A DNA stretch of 64,000 nucleotides from Aquamicrobium zhengzhouense (GCF_016124105.1 NZ_JADGMQ010000002.1:124001-188000); one strand, 5' to 3'; shown: positions 27,666-36,538, counted from the first letter of the stretch. The notes: a model not told the origin generated them from the sequence alone. A program made the numbers and translations.

Positions 27666-28544
27666 TTACTTGAGGTTCAGCAGCTTGGCCGCGTTCTCCT
27701 TGAGAACCAGCGGCACGACTTCTTCACGGATTTCGAGCTGAGCGAAGTCCGAGAGCCAGCGATCCGGCGTGATTGCCGGCCAGTCGGAACCGAACAGCAT
27801 CTTATGCTTGAGGATCGTGTTGATGTACTGAACGAGGATCGGTGGGAAATAGCGCGGCGACCAGCCGGAGAGGTCGATATAGACGTTCGGCTTGTGCGTT
27901 GCGACCGAGAGCGCCTCTTCCTGCCACGGGAAGGACGGGTGCGCGAGAATGATCGGCATGTCCGGGAAGTCGACGGCGACGTCGTCGAGATACATCGGGT
28001 GCGAGAACTTCAGGCGCATGCCCATGCCGCCGCGCATGCCGTTGCCAACGCCGGTCTGGCCGGTGTGGAACAGCGCGATGCAGTTTTCCTCGGCGATGGC
28101 TTCGTAGAGGTCATAGGCCATACGATCGTTCGGGTAGAAACCCTGCATGGTCGGGTGGAACTTGAAGCCCTTGATGCCGTAATCGCGGATCAGGCGACGG
28201 GCTTCGCGTGCGCCGACCTTGCCCTTTGCCGGGTCGATCGATGCGAACGGGATCAGGATGTCGCTGTTTTCAGCGGCAACTTCTGCGATCTCTTCGTTGG
28301 CGTAGCGGCGGAAGCCGACCTCACGCTCGCAGTCGACGGCGAAGATGACAGCGGCGATCTTGCGTTCGCGGTAGTAGGCTGCCGTTTCCGGGATGGTGGG
28401 CAGCATGCCCTGCGCGCCAGCCGGATTGCGGAAATACTTCGCCATCGCCGCCTGGAATTCGTCATAGCCGTCATCACGTGGACCACAGCAGGGTTCCTCT
28501 GCGTGCGTGTGAAAATCAATGGCGACGAGTTCGTCGAGGTTCAT
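27666..28544 (-). CDS. Amidohydrolase_2 (ACMSD-type) family metal-dependent hydrolase or decarboxylase
   Basis: A 292-residue TIM-barrel protein with the metal motif FHTH (His12, His14), then GFKFHPTMQGF, FHTGQTGVGN, LAHPSFPWQ and FGSDWP, giving the His/His/Asp ligand set of the family. Relatives include LigW/gamma-resorcylate decarboxylases, sulfomuconolactone hydrolases and LigJ-type hydratases. A hydratase of a different fold is already present downstream, so a decarboxylase or ring-fission-product hydrolase is more likely here. A TTGTATACAG site lies about 38 bp upstream of its start. Confidence 0.85.
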   Translation of the reverse strand: MNLDELVAIDFHTHAEEPCCGPRDDGYDEFQAAMAKYFRNPAGAQGMLPTIPETAAYYRERKIAAVIFAVDCEREVGFRRYANEEIAEVAAENSDILIPFASIDPAKGKVGAREARRLIRDYGIKGFKFHPTMQGFYPNDRMAYDLYEAIAEENCIALFHTGQTGVGNGMRGGMGMRLKFSHPMYLDDVAVDFPDMPIILAHPSFPWQEEALSVATHKPNVYIDLSGWSPRYFPPILVQYINTILKHKMLFGSDWPAITPDRWLSDFAQLEIREEVVPLVLKENAAKLLNLK

Positions 28545-28581
28545 AGCGGGCTCCTCCCGTGCGGCTAGTTTTCGGTGCTGG

Positions 28582-28591
28582 TTGTATACAG
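28582..28591. promoter_or_regulatory. TTGTATACAG operator, site 2 (amidohydrolase)
   Basis: TTGTATACAG lies in the 65-bp gap between the ThDP enzyme gene and the amidohydrolase gene, about 38 bp before the latter's ATG on the minus strand. It differs from TTGTATACAA in the last base. This suggests the amidohydrolase has its own promoter under the same regulator as sites 1, 3 and 4. Confidence 0.65.
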
Positions 28592-28609
28592 TCGAAGGTT
28601 TGTGTCAAC

Positions 28610-30322
28610 TCATCCGATCGTGACTTCCACGAGGGCAAGGGTGCGATTTGTCTCGATGTGGCGGATCGCTTCGGTGAAGGCCTCCGACAGCTTATCCGGT
28701 TGATCGACCTTGATGGTCCAGGCGCGGCTCGCCTGCGCAACCTTCGTAAAATCCGGGCTCGGCTGCAGCGAAGTGAGGGGCATCTGGTTTGCCTTGGCAG
28801 CGTATCCGTCGGGGTAAAGGTCGAGGACCGAATAGCGGACGGCGGCCCACTCGCTGTTGTTGACGATCACGACCAGGATCGGCAGCCCGAGCGCTTCGGC
28901 GATCTGATGGCAGACGACGGGGTTCGAGAACATGTACGAGCCGTCGCCCATCGTTGCGACGATGAGTTTGGTACGATCAGCAAGCTGCATCCCAAGAGCG
29001 GTCGGGAACGACCACCCCAAACCGCCTGCATGGGGTTCCTGATGCCATGAATTGTGACGGTCCAGATTGATCGGCGCCAAGGGGGCACCGAGTTCAGAAA
29101 GGACTGACGCACCTTTGCCGGCAATGGCGTCCGACAGGCATTTCGAGACGTAGGCCTTGCTCATCGGGTAGCTTGGAGCGGCTGACTTTTCAATCTTCGC
29201 GCGGACCTCCCTGACGCGGCTGGCAAGCAGTTCCTTACGCCGCATGCGAGCGTTGACGTGGCGGCTGAGAAGCGGGCGCATCGCCTCTTCCAGCTCGATC
29301 AGTCCGTCAGCAGTGGCGCAGCCTATCGAGACATCAGAGCGGAAGGTTCGAACAGGCGTGCGCGTGAACAGCGGGTCTGGTCCAAGGTGAACGACCTTCA
29401 CGTCCTTGCGCGGCTGGTGGACATCCGGGGACCAGGGCGCAAGGCTGTCGATGACCAGGATGACGTCTGCTTCTTCAATCCAAGGCAGAGGATCGGCCCC
29501 GACGTTGCAGGGATGCTCGCTGGCGATCGCTGTGGCAACCGCCCACCACTGGCAGACTGGGATGGACCACTCTTCAGCTAGTTGAGCCAGAGCGATGAAG
29601 CCGGCGTCGCTGCCTGCACCACGTTGAGCAATGATCAGCGGTGCCTGCGCGCTGGCGAGTAGCTTTGCCGCCTCGGCAATAGAAGAGGGGTTCGGCGCAA
29701 CGGAGGTTGGTTGAACTGTCGCAGGTTCACTCAAGCCTTCCGAAGACGTTGGTTCACACAGCACTTCCCGAGGAAGGCTCAGATAAACGGGACCCTTCGG
29801 CAGAGAGTTCGCGATGGCGTGGGCCCGGTCGAGCAGGGGGCCGATTTGCTCCGGGAACTTCAGCTCATAGTCCCACTTGCAGGCCTCCCGCACGAGTGCG
29901 GTCTGATCTCGCATCTCCTGTCCCCAGCCGATCGGAACCGTCCGGGCGCCGAAGCGGCCGCCTTCCATGACAGGGGTTCGGCCGGACATCAGCAGCATTG
30001 GCACCTGATCAACGGCAGCGTTGATGGCGCCGATAGATCCGTTCGCGAGGCCGACATTCGTATGAAGAATGACTGCCTGTGCCTTGCCTGTAGCAAAATA
30101 ATAGCCATGGGCCATGCCCATCGCCGCGTGCTCATGCGGGATGACAATTGCTTCAGGCAGGTCGAGGTCTTTGGCTGACGCCTCGGCCAGACCCTCAATG
30201 ATGGGAGGAAAATCCGTTCCGGAATTGCAGAAGACATAGTCGACGCCGAGCGCCTTCAGTCGGGTGAAAAGCGCGGCCCCCGCGGTCATCTGCGAAAGCT
30301 CTCTCGAACGATTCTGCAGCAT
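28610..30322 (-). CDS. Thiamine-pyrophosphate-dependent enzyme, benzoylformate decarboxylase/acetolactate synthase-like
   Basis: A 570-residue three-domain ThDP enzyme. The activating Glu64 is in IPHEHAAMGMAHGYY. The ThDP motif runs from MGDGSYMFSN to VIVNNSEWAAVRYS. It lacks the FAD-site features I would expect of a true acetolactate synthase, and no small-subunit gene is near, so a 2-oxoacid decarboxylase or C-C lyase of a catabolic pathway is likelier. AGGAGGT precedes the ATG by 4-5 nt. It is divergent from the DUF3237 gene, with one TTGCATACAA site between. Confidence 0.87.
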   Translation of the reverse strand: MLQNRSRELSQMTAGAALFTRLKALGVDYVFCNSGTDFPPIIEGLAEASAKDLDLPEAIVIPHEHAAMGMAHGYYFATGKAQAVILHTNVGLANGSIGAINAAVDQVPMLLMSGRTPVMEGGRFGARTVPIGWGQEMRDQTALVREACKWDYELKFPEQIGPLLDRAHAIANSLPKGPVYLSLPREVLCEPTSSEGLSEPATVQPTSVAPNPSSIAEAAKLLASAQAPLIIAQRGAGSDAGFIALAQLAEEWSIPVCQWWAVATAIASEHPCNVGADPLPWIEEADVILVIDSLAPWSPDVHQPRKDVKVVHLGPDPLFTRTPVRTFRSDVSIGCATADGLIELEEAMRPLLSRHVNARMRRKELLASRVREVRAKIEKSAAPSYPMSKAYVSKCLSDAIAGKGASVLSELGAPLAPINLDRHNSWHQEPHAGGLGWSFPTALGMQLADRTKLIVATMGDGSYMFSNPVVCHQIAEALGLPILVVIVNNSEWAAVRYSVLDLYPDGYAAKANQMPLTSLQPSPDFTKVAQASRAWTIKVDQPDKLSEAFTEAIRHIETNRTLALVEVTIG

Positions 30323-30381
30323 GGTACCTCCTTTACCTGGCTACACGCGTATGAAACAGCTTTGCCGACTGGCCGCAAGGG

Positions 30382-30391
30382 TTGCATACAA
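30382..30391. promoter_or_regulatory. TTGCATACAA operator, site 3 (divergent ThDP enzyme / DUF3237)
   Basis: TTGCATACAA differs by one base from TTGTATACAA and sits centrally in the 111-bp divergent spacer: about 60 bp from the ThDP enzyme start and about 43 bp from the DUF3237 start. One bound regulator dimer could control both genes. Confidence 0.65.
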
Positions 30392-30433
30392 TTCATGCGC
30401 CAACTAGCGTGCTGGAATTTTACGGAGGATCAG

Positions 30434-30895
30434 ATGCTCGTGCAGCCCAAGCTTATCCATTTCTGTGACGTTGTCGCCCAGTTAGGCAAGCCGATGGAGC
30501 TTGGCGATGGCAGGGGCGGCAAACGCCGCATCATTCCGATCATCGGCGGAACCGTCACCGGCGAGCGGGTAAACGGCAAGATTCTCAACCTGGGTGCTGA
30601 CTGGCAGACCGTGTTCGCGGATGGCAGCGCGGAACTCGATACCCGATACACAATGGAGACCGACGACGGCGCACTGATCGATATTCGCAATTTCGGCTAT
30701 CGGCGTGGTCCGGCTGAGGTCTTGGCGGCGGTTGGGCGCGGAGAGGACGTCGATCCGAGCCTTTACTATATGCGTACCCAGCCGCAGTTCGAGACGGGCG
30801 ACGCCCGTTACCGCTGGATCAACACCACCATTTTTGTCGGTACCGGCGCGCGGGAGGCATCGAGCGTTCGCATATCCGTCTACGAAGTGGTCTGA
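30434..30895 (+). CDS. DUF3237 (UPF0311) family protein
   Basis: A 153-residue protein. GGAGG lies 5 nt before the ATG at 30434; the frame is open further upstream but into the operator. DUF3237 features are seen: IIPIIGGTVTGERVNGKIL near residues 36-54, GADWQ, and RYTMETDDGALIDIRNFGYR, with YRWINTTIFVGTG near the end. The family forms small beta-barrels of unknown biochemical role that recur in aromatic and aliphatic acid catabolic clusters. It is divergent from the ThDP enzyme and precedes the MTHFR-like gene by 199 bp. Confidence 0.85.
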   Translation: MLVQPKLIHFCDVVAQLGKPMELGDGRGGKRRIIPIIGGTVTGERVNGKILNLGADWQTVFADGSAELDTRYTMETDDGALIDIRNFGYRRGPAEVLAAVGRGEDVDPSLYYMRTQPQFETGDARYRWINTTIFVGTGAREASSVRISVYEVV

Positions 30896-31055
30896 TCGGC
30901 GGGATCATTAGGATCCTTTGGAGCGGCAACGACATGGCATGTCGTCTTTCAGGGCGTCCCGTGCAGCCAAACCTGTCAAACGGTGAAAAAAGCGGTTCGC
31001 GCTGCTACGATTTCTACATCTGGCGGAATTGCAGTTGCGGCCGAATTAGTACCTA

Positions 31056-31065
31056 TTGTATACAG
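31056..31065. promoter_or_regulatory. TTGTATACAG operator, site 4 (MTHFR-like gene and downstream genes)
   Basis: TTGTATACAG lies about 30 bp before the probable GTG start (31095) of the MTHFR-like gene, in a 199-bp spacer that is otherwise empty. It is identical over ten bases to site 2. It probably governs the run of same-strand genes from 31095 toward the LysR gene. Confidence 0.65.
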
Positions 31066-31094
31066 GTCGCATTCAACTGACTGCGGAGGAAGCT

Positions 31095-32012
31095 GTGTCG
31101 TTGCTAAATATGTTCAAGCGTTCGGATGGTGGCGACAGCGGCGTCGCACCGGAAGCTGCCGGTTTCCTGTCCGGATATTCCATCGAGGTCATGCCGCGGA
31201 CGGCCGCGAAGGTTGACGATTTCCGTGCGATTCTTCCCACTGGCACTCGTGTCTACATCGCACATATCGACGGAACTCCAATCGAAGAGATGGTTGCGGC
31301 CGCCAAGCGTATTACCGATGAGGGCTTTACGGTGATGCCGCATTTCCCTGCACGCATCATCAAGGGCCGCGATACGCTTGAGGACTGGATCAAGCGCTAC
31401 GTTAATGATGCAGGTATCGACCAGGCTCTGCTTCTGGGTGGCGGTATCTCCACGCCTCACGGGGATTATGACAACTCCATGCAATTGATGGAGACGGGTC
31501 TTTTCGATCAGTATGGCTTCAAGCGCCTGCACATTGCCGGTCACCCGGAAGGCAATAAGGATATCGATCCGAATGGCGGTACGGCGAATGTCGATGCTGC
31601 TGTGAAGTGGAAGCAGGAGTTCTCGAAGCGCACCGACGCCGAGATGGCAATCGCAACGCAGTTCGCGTTCGAAACGCAGCCGGTGATCGAGTGGGCCGAG
31701 CGCCTCAAGGCCAACGGTGTCACGTTGCCAATCCACGTCGGTATCGCAGGTCCGACCAAGCTGCAGACGCTGATCAAGTTCGCTATTGCCTGTGGCGTCG
31801 GGCCATCGCTGCGCGTTCTGCAGCGTCGCGCGATGGACCTTACCAAGCTGATGGTTCCGTTCGAGCCTACCGACGTTCTGAACGAGATTGCGGCTTACAA
31901 GACCAAAAATCCGGATAGCCTGATCTCGCAGATCCACGTGTTCCCGCTTGGCGGCATCAAAGCCAGCGCCGAATGGTGCAATCAGAACAGTGGATCGACG
32001 CCGGTAGCTTGA
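31095..32012 (+). CDS. Methylenetetrahydrofolate reductase-like protein
   Basis: A 305-residue TIM-barrel protein of the MTHFR family: YIAHIDGTP in an early strand, then the barrel blocks MPHFPARIIKG, LLLGGGISTPHGDY, LHIAGHPEGNKD and ATQFAFETQPVIEWAERL. The GTG at 31095 is preceded by GGAGGA at 4 nt; an ATG at 31110 is possible. It differs from housekeeping MetF and sits among aromatic catabolic genes. In such clusters MTHFR recycles 5-methyl-THF formed by LigM-type O-demethylases, but no LigM is in the window, so the methyl donor here is unknown. Confidence 0.85.
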   Translation: MSLLNMFKRSDGGDSGVAPEAAGFLSGYSIEVMPRTAAKVDDFRAILPTGTRVYIAHIDGTPIEEMVAAAKRITDEGFTVMPHFPARIIKGRDTLEDWIKRYVNDAGIDQALLLGGGISTPHGDYDNSMQLMETGLFDQYGFKRLHIAGHPEGNKDIDPNGGTANVDAAVKWKQEFSKRTDAEMAIATQFAFETQPVIEWAERLKANGVTLPIHVGIAGPTKLQTLIKFAIACGVGPSLRVLQRRAMDLTKLMVPFEPTDVLNEIAAYKTKNPDSLISQIHVFPLGGIKASAEWCNQNSGSTPVA

Positions 32013-32045
32013 TCGACAGTTGAGCACGGGCGGCATAATTACATC

Positions 32046-32936
32046 ATGAAAATAGCATTCGTCGGATTCGGCGAGGCCGCCCGCGCCTTCACGCAGTCCC
32101 TGCGTGAAGAGGGTGGTCTCGCTTTTTGTGCATACGATATCCTTTTGGGCAGCAATGCCCCGAAGGAGGCCTCGCTGCGCGAGGCTGCATCCTCGCTTGG
32201 AGTGGCGCTTTGCTCGAATGTCGAGGAAGCTGTCGCTGACGCGGACTGGGTTGTCGCGGCCGTGACGGCAGCAGACAGCCTTGATGCCGCAAAGTCAGTC
32301 GCCGGACTTCTGAAGGCCGGTCAGGTTTATATCGACATCAATTCGGTATCCGCAGGTCGCAAGATCGAATCTGCCAAACTGGTAGAAGAAGGCGGTGCCA
32401 CTTATGTCGATATGGCCGTGATGGCTCCGGTCTTTCCGCGGCTTCACAAAACGCCCGTCCTTCTCGCGGGGCCGGCCTGTAATTCCCTTGCGGCAAGTTT
32501 TGCCAAGCTCAATTTCGATTTCAAGATCGCTGGCGACGAGATTGGCGCGGCGACGTCAATCAAGATGCTCCGTTCCATGTTCGTGAAGGGGCTTGAGGCA
32601 ATCACCGTCCAGACGCTTCTCGCTGCACGTGCAGCCGGACGCTTCGATGAGATTTATGCCTCGCTTTCCGCCTCGTTCCCGCAGCTGGGATGGCCGGACT
32701 TTCCTCTCTACCAGCTTGAGAGGGTGACCCAGCACGGGGTGCGCCGCGCGGCTGAAATGGTCGAATCGGCAGCTACACAGGCTGAGTTGGGCTTGGCCGC
32801 AGGGCAGCAATTGGGACTGGCGATCGCATCTGTGCAGGACGTAATCGGTCAACTGGGCGTTCGTGTTGACGAGAACAAGGGCGATCTGGCGTCCGCACTT
32901 GATGATGTTCTCGGCTCACTTAAAACTCGCTTGTAG
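32046..32936 (+). CDS. NAD(P)-binding dehydrogenase, 6-phosphogluconate dehydrogenase-like with DUF1932 domain
   Basis: A 296-residue two-domain protein. The Rossmann motif GFGEAA begins at residue 7 (GxGxxA), followed by the 3-hydroxyacid dehydrogenase-like core with YIDINSVSAGRK and VDMAVMAPV. The C-terminal helical region (about 190-265) corresponds to DUF1932. Related enzymes oxidise 2- or 3-hydroxy acids or aryl alcohols. It is 33 bp after the MTHFR-like gene and 94 bp before the dioxygenase gene, so it is likely part of the same transcript. Confidence 0.83.
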   Translation: MKIAFVGFGEAARAFTQSLREEGGLAFCAYDILLGSNAPKEASLREAASSLGVALCSNVEEAVADADWVVAAVTAADSLDAAKSVAGLLKAGQVYIDINSVSAGRKIESAKLVEEGGATYVDMAVMAPVFPRLHKTPVLLAGPACNSLAASFAKLNFDFKIAGDEIGAATSIKMLRSMFVKGLEAITVQTLLAARAAGRFDEIYASLSASFPQLGWPDFPLYQLERVTQHGVRRAAEMVESAATQAELGLAAGQQLGLAIASVQDVIGQLGVRVDENKGDLASALDDVLGSLKTRL

Positions 32937-33030
32937 CTAAAACTTATGGGGCGGATTGGCCTTTCGATTGGCCTCCGCCGCACTTCAGGGCTAGGTCAGG
33001 ATAACCAATCCGACCTTGAGGAGAAGCCGT

Positions 33031-34008
33031 ATGAGCGGTTCCGAGCCCTGCTATGACATCGCGCATCTGGCGCATGTGGAAGTCTTCACTGACAAATTCG
33101 AGGAGAGCCTCGATTTCTTCACGCGCGTCTATGGCCTGAAGCTTTCGGGTCAGGATGAGACGAGCGCGTATCTGCGCGCTTGGGATGAATACGAATTCCA
33201 CTCGATGAAGCTGACGCGATCTGACACGACGGGCATCGGTCATGTCTCGTATCGATGCTCATCGCAGGCGGCGCTAGAGCGCCGCGTCAAGGCAATCGAG
33301 GCCTCGAAGTACAAGGTGATCGGCTGGGTCGAGGGCGACATCGGCCATGGCGGCAACAAGGCCTTCCAGTTTGAAGATCCGTTCGGCCACATCTTCGAGA
33401 TCTACTACGACACGCGTCGTTATGTTCCGGATGATGCCGACAAGCCGGCATTGAAGAACAATGCCAGCCGCTTCCATGCGCAGGGTGTTTCTCCGCGTCG
33501 GCTCGATCACGTCAATCTGCTGGGCGAGGATGTTCGTGAGTTCCGCGAGTTCATGGAGACCTGCCTGGGCTCGCGCGTCACCGAGATGATCCAGCTGGAT
33601 AATGGTCGGCTCGGTGGTGTCTGGTTCTCCTGCAACAACAAGACCTACGACACGGTCTGCTCCGAAGAGCGCGGTGGCGGCGATGGTCGTCTGCATCATG
33701 TCACCTACGCCACGGATCAGCGCGAGGATATCCTGCGTGCTGCCGACATCTTCCTGGAGAACGGCGTCCACATCGAAACCGGTCCGCACAAGCACGCGAT
33801 CCAGGGCTCGTTCTTTCTCTACGTCTGGGAGCCTGCCGGCAATCGCATCGAACTGGCGAATGCCGGTGCTCGTCTGATCCTCGCTCCCGATTGGGAGCCG
33901 GTCGTCTGGACCGAAGCCGAGCGCAAGCGCGGCCAGGCCTGGGGACTAAAAACAATTGAAACTTTCCATACTCACGGCACGCCGCCGGTTCAGAAGAAGG
34001 AGGCTTGA
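33031..34008 (+). CDS. VOC-superfamily type I extradiol dioxygenase (catechol 2,3-dioxygenase-like)
   Basis: A 325-residue protein of two VOC domain pairs (about 10-130 and 155-280). The Fe(II) 2-His-1-Glu site can be read as His160 (RLDHVNLL), His223 (RLHHVTY) and Glu274 (NRIELAN). The start is ATG 33031 behind GAGGAGA; an in-frame TTG 15 bp earlier lies within that site. It should open a catecholic ring next to a hydroxyl. It is followed at 3 bp by homologues of the 4-oxalomesaconate enzymes, so its product should feed them. This is the place where LigAB-type gallate dioxygenase normally acts. Confidence 0.88.
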   Translation: MSGSEPCYDIAHLAHVEVFTDKFEESLDFFTRVYGLKLSGQDETSAYLRAWDEYEFHSMKLTRSDTTGIGHVSYRCSSQAALERRVKAIEASKYKVIGWVEGDIGHGGNKAFQFEDPFGHIFEIYYDTRRYVPDDADKPALKNNASRFHAQGVSPRRLDHVNLLGEDVREFREFMETCLGSRVTEMIQLDNGRLGGVWFSCNNKTYDTVCSEERGGGDGRLHHVTYATDQREDILRAADIFLENGVHIETGPHKHAIQGSFFLYVWEPAGNRIELANAGARLILAPDWEPVVWTEAERKRGQAWGLKTIETFHTHGTPPVQKKEA

Positions 34009-34011
34009 GCC

Positions 34012-34743
34012 ATGTCCAAGAAGACTGCTCTTATCGTATCCGCACATTCCGCTGACTTTGTCTGGCGTTGCGGTGGTGCCATCGCACTGCACGCATCGCT
34101 TGGCTACGACGTCACAGTTGTCTGCCTGTCCTATGGCGAGCGCGGTGAAAGCGCTAAGCTCTGGAAGAACGAGGGGATGACCCTCGAGACCGTCAAGAGC
34201 GAGCGCAAGCGCGAAGCCGAGAACGCGGCAAAAGCTCTGGACGTTCATGACATTCAGTTCTTCGACCTCGGCGACTACCCGCTGGAGATGACCCGCGAGG
34301 CCAAGGATCGTCTGGTCGACGTGATGCGCGACGTTCAGCCGTCCTTCATGATGAGCCACTCGAAGTACGACCCGTACAACACCGACCACATGTATGTGTC
34401 GGAGTGGACGCTCGAGTGCCGCGCCATCGCGCAGGCATGGGGCCACAATCCGGGCCAGAAGATCCTCGGCGCACCGCAGGTCTACCTGTTCGAACCGCAC
34501 CAGACCGAACAGATGAACTGGAAGCCGGATACCTTCCTCGACATTACCCCGGTTTGGGAGAAGAAGTGGGCCGCTATTCAGTGCATGGAAGGTCAGGAGC
34601 ACCTCTGGCACTACTACCGCAACGTTGCCGAAAACCGCGCCAACCACTTCATGCGTAACTCTGGCGGCCAGTCGGGCGGCCGCAAGGCGAAGTACGCTGA
34701 GGGCTTCCAGTCGATCTACCCGCGCACGGTGGACGAGCTCTAA
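34012..34743 (+). CDS. PIG-L/LmbE-family protein, 4-oxalomesaconate hydratase (GalB)-like
   Basis: A 243-residue zinc-dependent protein with the LmbE fold. The usual AHPDDE metal motif is replaced by AHSADF (residues 11-16), followed by [13 protein letters not shown], a variant seen in GalB of Pseudomonas putida. [17 protein letters not shown] at about 123-139 carries further ligands. GalB hydrates the enol form of 4-oxalomesaconate to 4-carboxy-4-hydroxy-2-oxoadipate. The stop overlaps the aldolase start by 1 bp, and the tautomerase gene follows, which strongly supports this role over a deacetylase. Confidence 0.87.
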   Translation: MSKKTALIVSAHSADFVWRCGGAIALHASLGYDVTVVCLSYGERGESAKLWKNEGMTLETVKSERKREAENAAKALDVHDIQFFDLGDYPLEMTREAKDRLVDVMRDVQPSFMMSHSKYDPYNTDHMYVSEWTLECRAIAQAWGHNPGQKILGAPQVYLFEPHQTEQMNWKPDTFLDITPVWEKKWAAIQCMEGQEHLWHYYRNVAENRANHFMRNSGGQSGGRKAKYAEGFQSIYPRTVDEL

Positions 34744-35417
34744 TGGCAGGGATCGTCGTTCAGAACATCGAACGCGCAGATCAGTCGGTCATTGACCGGC
34801 TGGCTGCGTGCGGCGTTGCCACCGTTCACGAAGCGCAGGGCCGCAAGGGCCTGATGGCCAGCTACATGCGCCCGATCTATCGGGGCGCACGTCTTGCCGC
34901 GAGCGCGGTGACCATCTCCTCGCCTCCCGGCGACAACTGGATGCTTCACGTTGCAATCGAGCAGCTGAAGGCCGGCGACATCATGGTGCTGGCTCCGACC
35001 AGTTCGTGCGACGACGGATATTTCGGCGATCTGCTGGCAACGTCCGCACAAGCGCGGGGCTGCAAGGGCCTGATCATCGACGCTGGCGTGCGGGACATCT
35101 CCGATCTGACCGAGATGAACTTCCCGGTCTGGTCGAAGGCAGTGTTCGCGCAGGGCACCGTCAAGGAGACGCTGGGTTCGGTTAACGTGCCAATCGTCTG
35201 CGCTGGCGCCTATGTGCGTCCGGGTGACGTCATCATCGCTGACGATGACGGCGTCTGCGTCGTTGCGCGTGAGGAAGCCGAGGCTGTTGCAGCCAAGGCC
35301 GAAGCTCGCGTTGCTGCCGAAGAAGACAAGCGCAAGCGCCTTGCTGCCGGCGAGCTGGGTCTCGACATCTACAAGATGCGCGAACGCCTTGCGGAAAAAG
35401 GTCTGAAGTATGTCTGA
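34743..35417 (+). CDS. 4-carboxy-4-hydroxy-2-oxoadipate aldolase / oxaloacetate decarboxylase (LigK/GalC-like)
   Basis: A 224-residue RraA-like class II aldolase. The family's catalytic Arg-Asp pair is at GVRD (Arg117, Asp118), with the metal/phosphate-binding loop FGDLLATSA at about 94-102. The C-terminal helix is Lys/Glu-rich. It cleaves CHA to pyruvate and oxaloacetate and can decarboxylate oxaloacetate. It overlaps the hydratase gene by 1 bp and the tautomerase gene by 8 bp, so the three make a translationally coupled block. Confidence 0.9.
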   Translation: MAGIVVQNIERADQSVIDRLAACGVATVHEAQGRKGLMASYMRPIYRGARLAASAVTISSPPGDNWMLHVAIEQLKAGDIMVLAPTSSCDDGYFGDLLATSAQARGCKGLIIDAGVRDISDLTEMNFPVWSKAVFAQGTVKETLGSVNVPIVCAGAYVRPGDVIIADDDGVCVVAREEAEAVAAKAEARVAAEEDKRKRLAAGELGLDIYKMRERLAEKGLKYV

Positions 35418-36489
35418 GACACCTTCACGCGACGAGGATATGGGCATCCGCTGCATGTGGATGCGTGGCGGCACGTCCAAGGGCGGGTATTTCCTCGCGG
35501 AGGATCTGCCGCAGGACACGGCTGCGCGCGACGCCTTACTCCTGCGCGTGATGGGGTCGCCAGACCTGCGACAGATCGACGGGATGGGCGGGGCTGACCC
35601 GCTCACCTCGAAGGTCGCCGTGGTCAGGAAGTCGGAGCGCGAAGGCGTCGACGTCGATTACCTGTTCCTGCAGGTTTTCGTCGATCGCCCGATCGTCACC
35701 GACGCCCAGAACTGCGGCAACATCCTCGCCGGCGTCGGCGCGTTCGCCATCGAACGCGGGCTGGTCGACGCCAAGGACGGTGAGACCGACGTTCGAATCT
35801 TCATGGAAAACACCGGTCAGGTTGCGATTGCGACCGTGTCCACCCCGGGGGGCCGCGTCACCTATCGTGGCGAAGCCAAGATCGACGGCGTTCCCGGTAC
35901 CTCGGCAGCTGTGCCGATCGAATTCATGGATACGGCAGGCTCGTCTTGCGGCGCGCTCCTGCCATCCGGCAAGGAAGTCGATGTCATTGATGGCATCGAA
36001 GTCACCATGATCGACAACGGCATGCCGTGCGTCGTCATGCGGGCTGAAGACCTTGGCGTGACTGGCTATGAGACCCCCGTGGAACTCGAAGCCAATGCCG
36101 AACTTCGCCAGAAGGTCGAGGCGATCCGTCTCAAGGCCGGCCCGATCATGAACCTTGGCGATGTGGCGGAAAAGTCCGTGCCCAAGATGACGCTGGTTGC
36201 ACCGGCGCGTGAAGGTGGTGCGATCTCGACGCGCACCTTTATTCCGCATCGTGCGCATTCCTCCATCGGCGTTCTTGGTGCGGTTAGTGTCGCGACCGCT
36301 TGCCTACTGCCGAATAGCCCGGCGGCGGCTATTGCGAATGTCGGATCCGGCCAGACGCGGACGCTCGCCATCGAACATCCCACAGGCGAAATGAGCGTTG
36401 TAGCGACGCTGGATGAGGCCGGTGGTGTGAAATCCGCAGCGATCCTACGCACCTCCCGTAAGCTGTTTGACGGCATTGTTTTCGCCTGA
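35410..36489 (+). CDS. PrpF-family protein, 4-oxalomesaconate tautomerase (GalD/LigU)-like
   Basis: A 359-residue PrpF-fold isomerase. [19 protein letters not shown] near the N terminus, [14 protein letters not shown] and [17 protein letters not shown] are family blocks with the catalytic Cys/Lys residues. In gallate pathways the homologue interconverts keto and enol 4-oxalomesaconate for the hydratase. It overlaps the aldolase gene by 8 bp. PrpF itself is a 2-methylaconitate isomerase, but the neighbours here favour the aromatic role. Confidence 0.88.
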   Translation: MSETPSRDEDMGIRCMWMRGGTSKGGYFLAEDLPQDTAARDALLLRVMGSPDLRQIDGMGGADPLTSKVAVVRKSEREGVDVDYLFLQVFVDRPIVTDAQNCGNILAGVGAFAIERGLVDAKDGETDVRIFMENTGQVAIATVSTPGGRVTYRGEAKIDGVPGTSAAVPIEFMDTAGSSCGALLPSGKEVDVIDGIEVTMIDNGMPCVVMRAEDLGVTGYETPVELEANAELRQKVEAIRLKAGPIMNLGDVAEKSVPKMTLVAPAREGGAISTRTFIPHRAHSSIGVLGAVSVATACLLPNSPAAAIANVGSGQTRTLAIEHPTGEMSVVATLDEAGGVKSAAILRTSRKLFDGIVFA

Positions 36490-36518
36490 TCGCCAAACGC
36501 GTGACCTTGCGGTAGATA

Positions 36519-36538
36519 GGGGTATGATCGCATACCCC
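36519..36538. promoter_or_regulatory. Inverted repeat spanning the LysR start codon
   Basis: GGGGTATG-ATCG-CATACCCC is a perfect 8-bp inverted repeat with a 4-nt centre. The ATG of the LysR gene (36524-36526) is the end of its left arm. It may be an LTTR box allowing autorepression, or a hairpin that hides the start codon from ribosomes. Confidence 0.6.

Noticed and set aside
32949-32978. Hairpin GGCGGA...TCCGCC between the DUF1932 dehydrogenase and dioxygenase genes as a terminator
   Set aside because: There is no T-run, and the inner GGCC copies pair only with offset. It may be structure in the leader, but not a supportable terminator.
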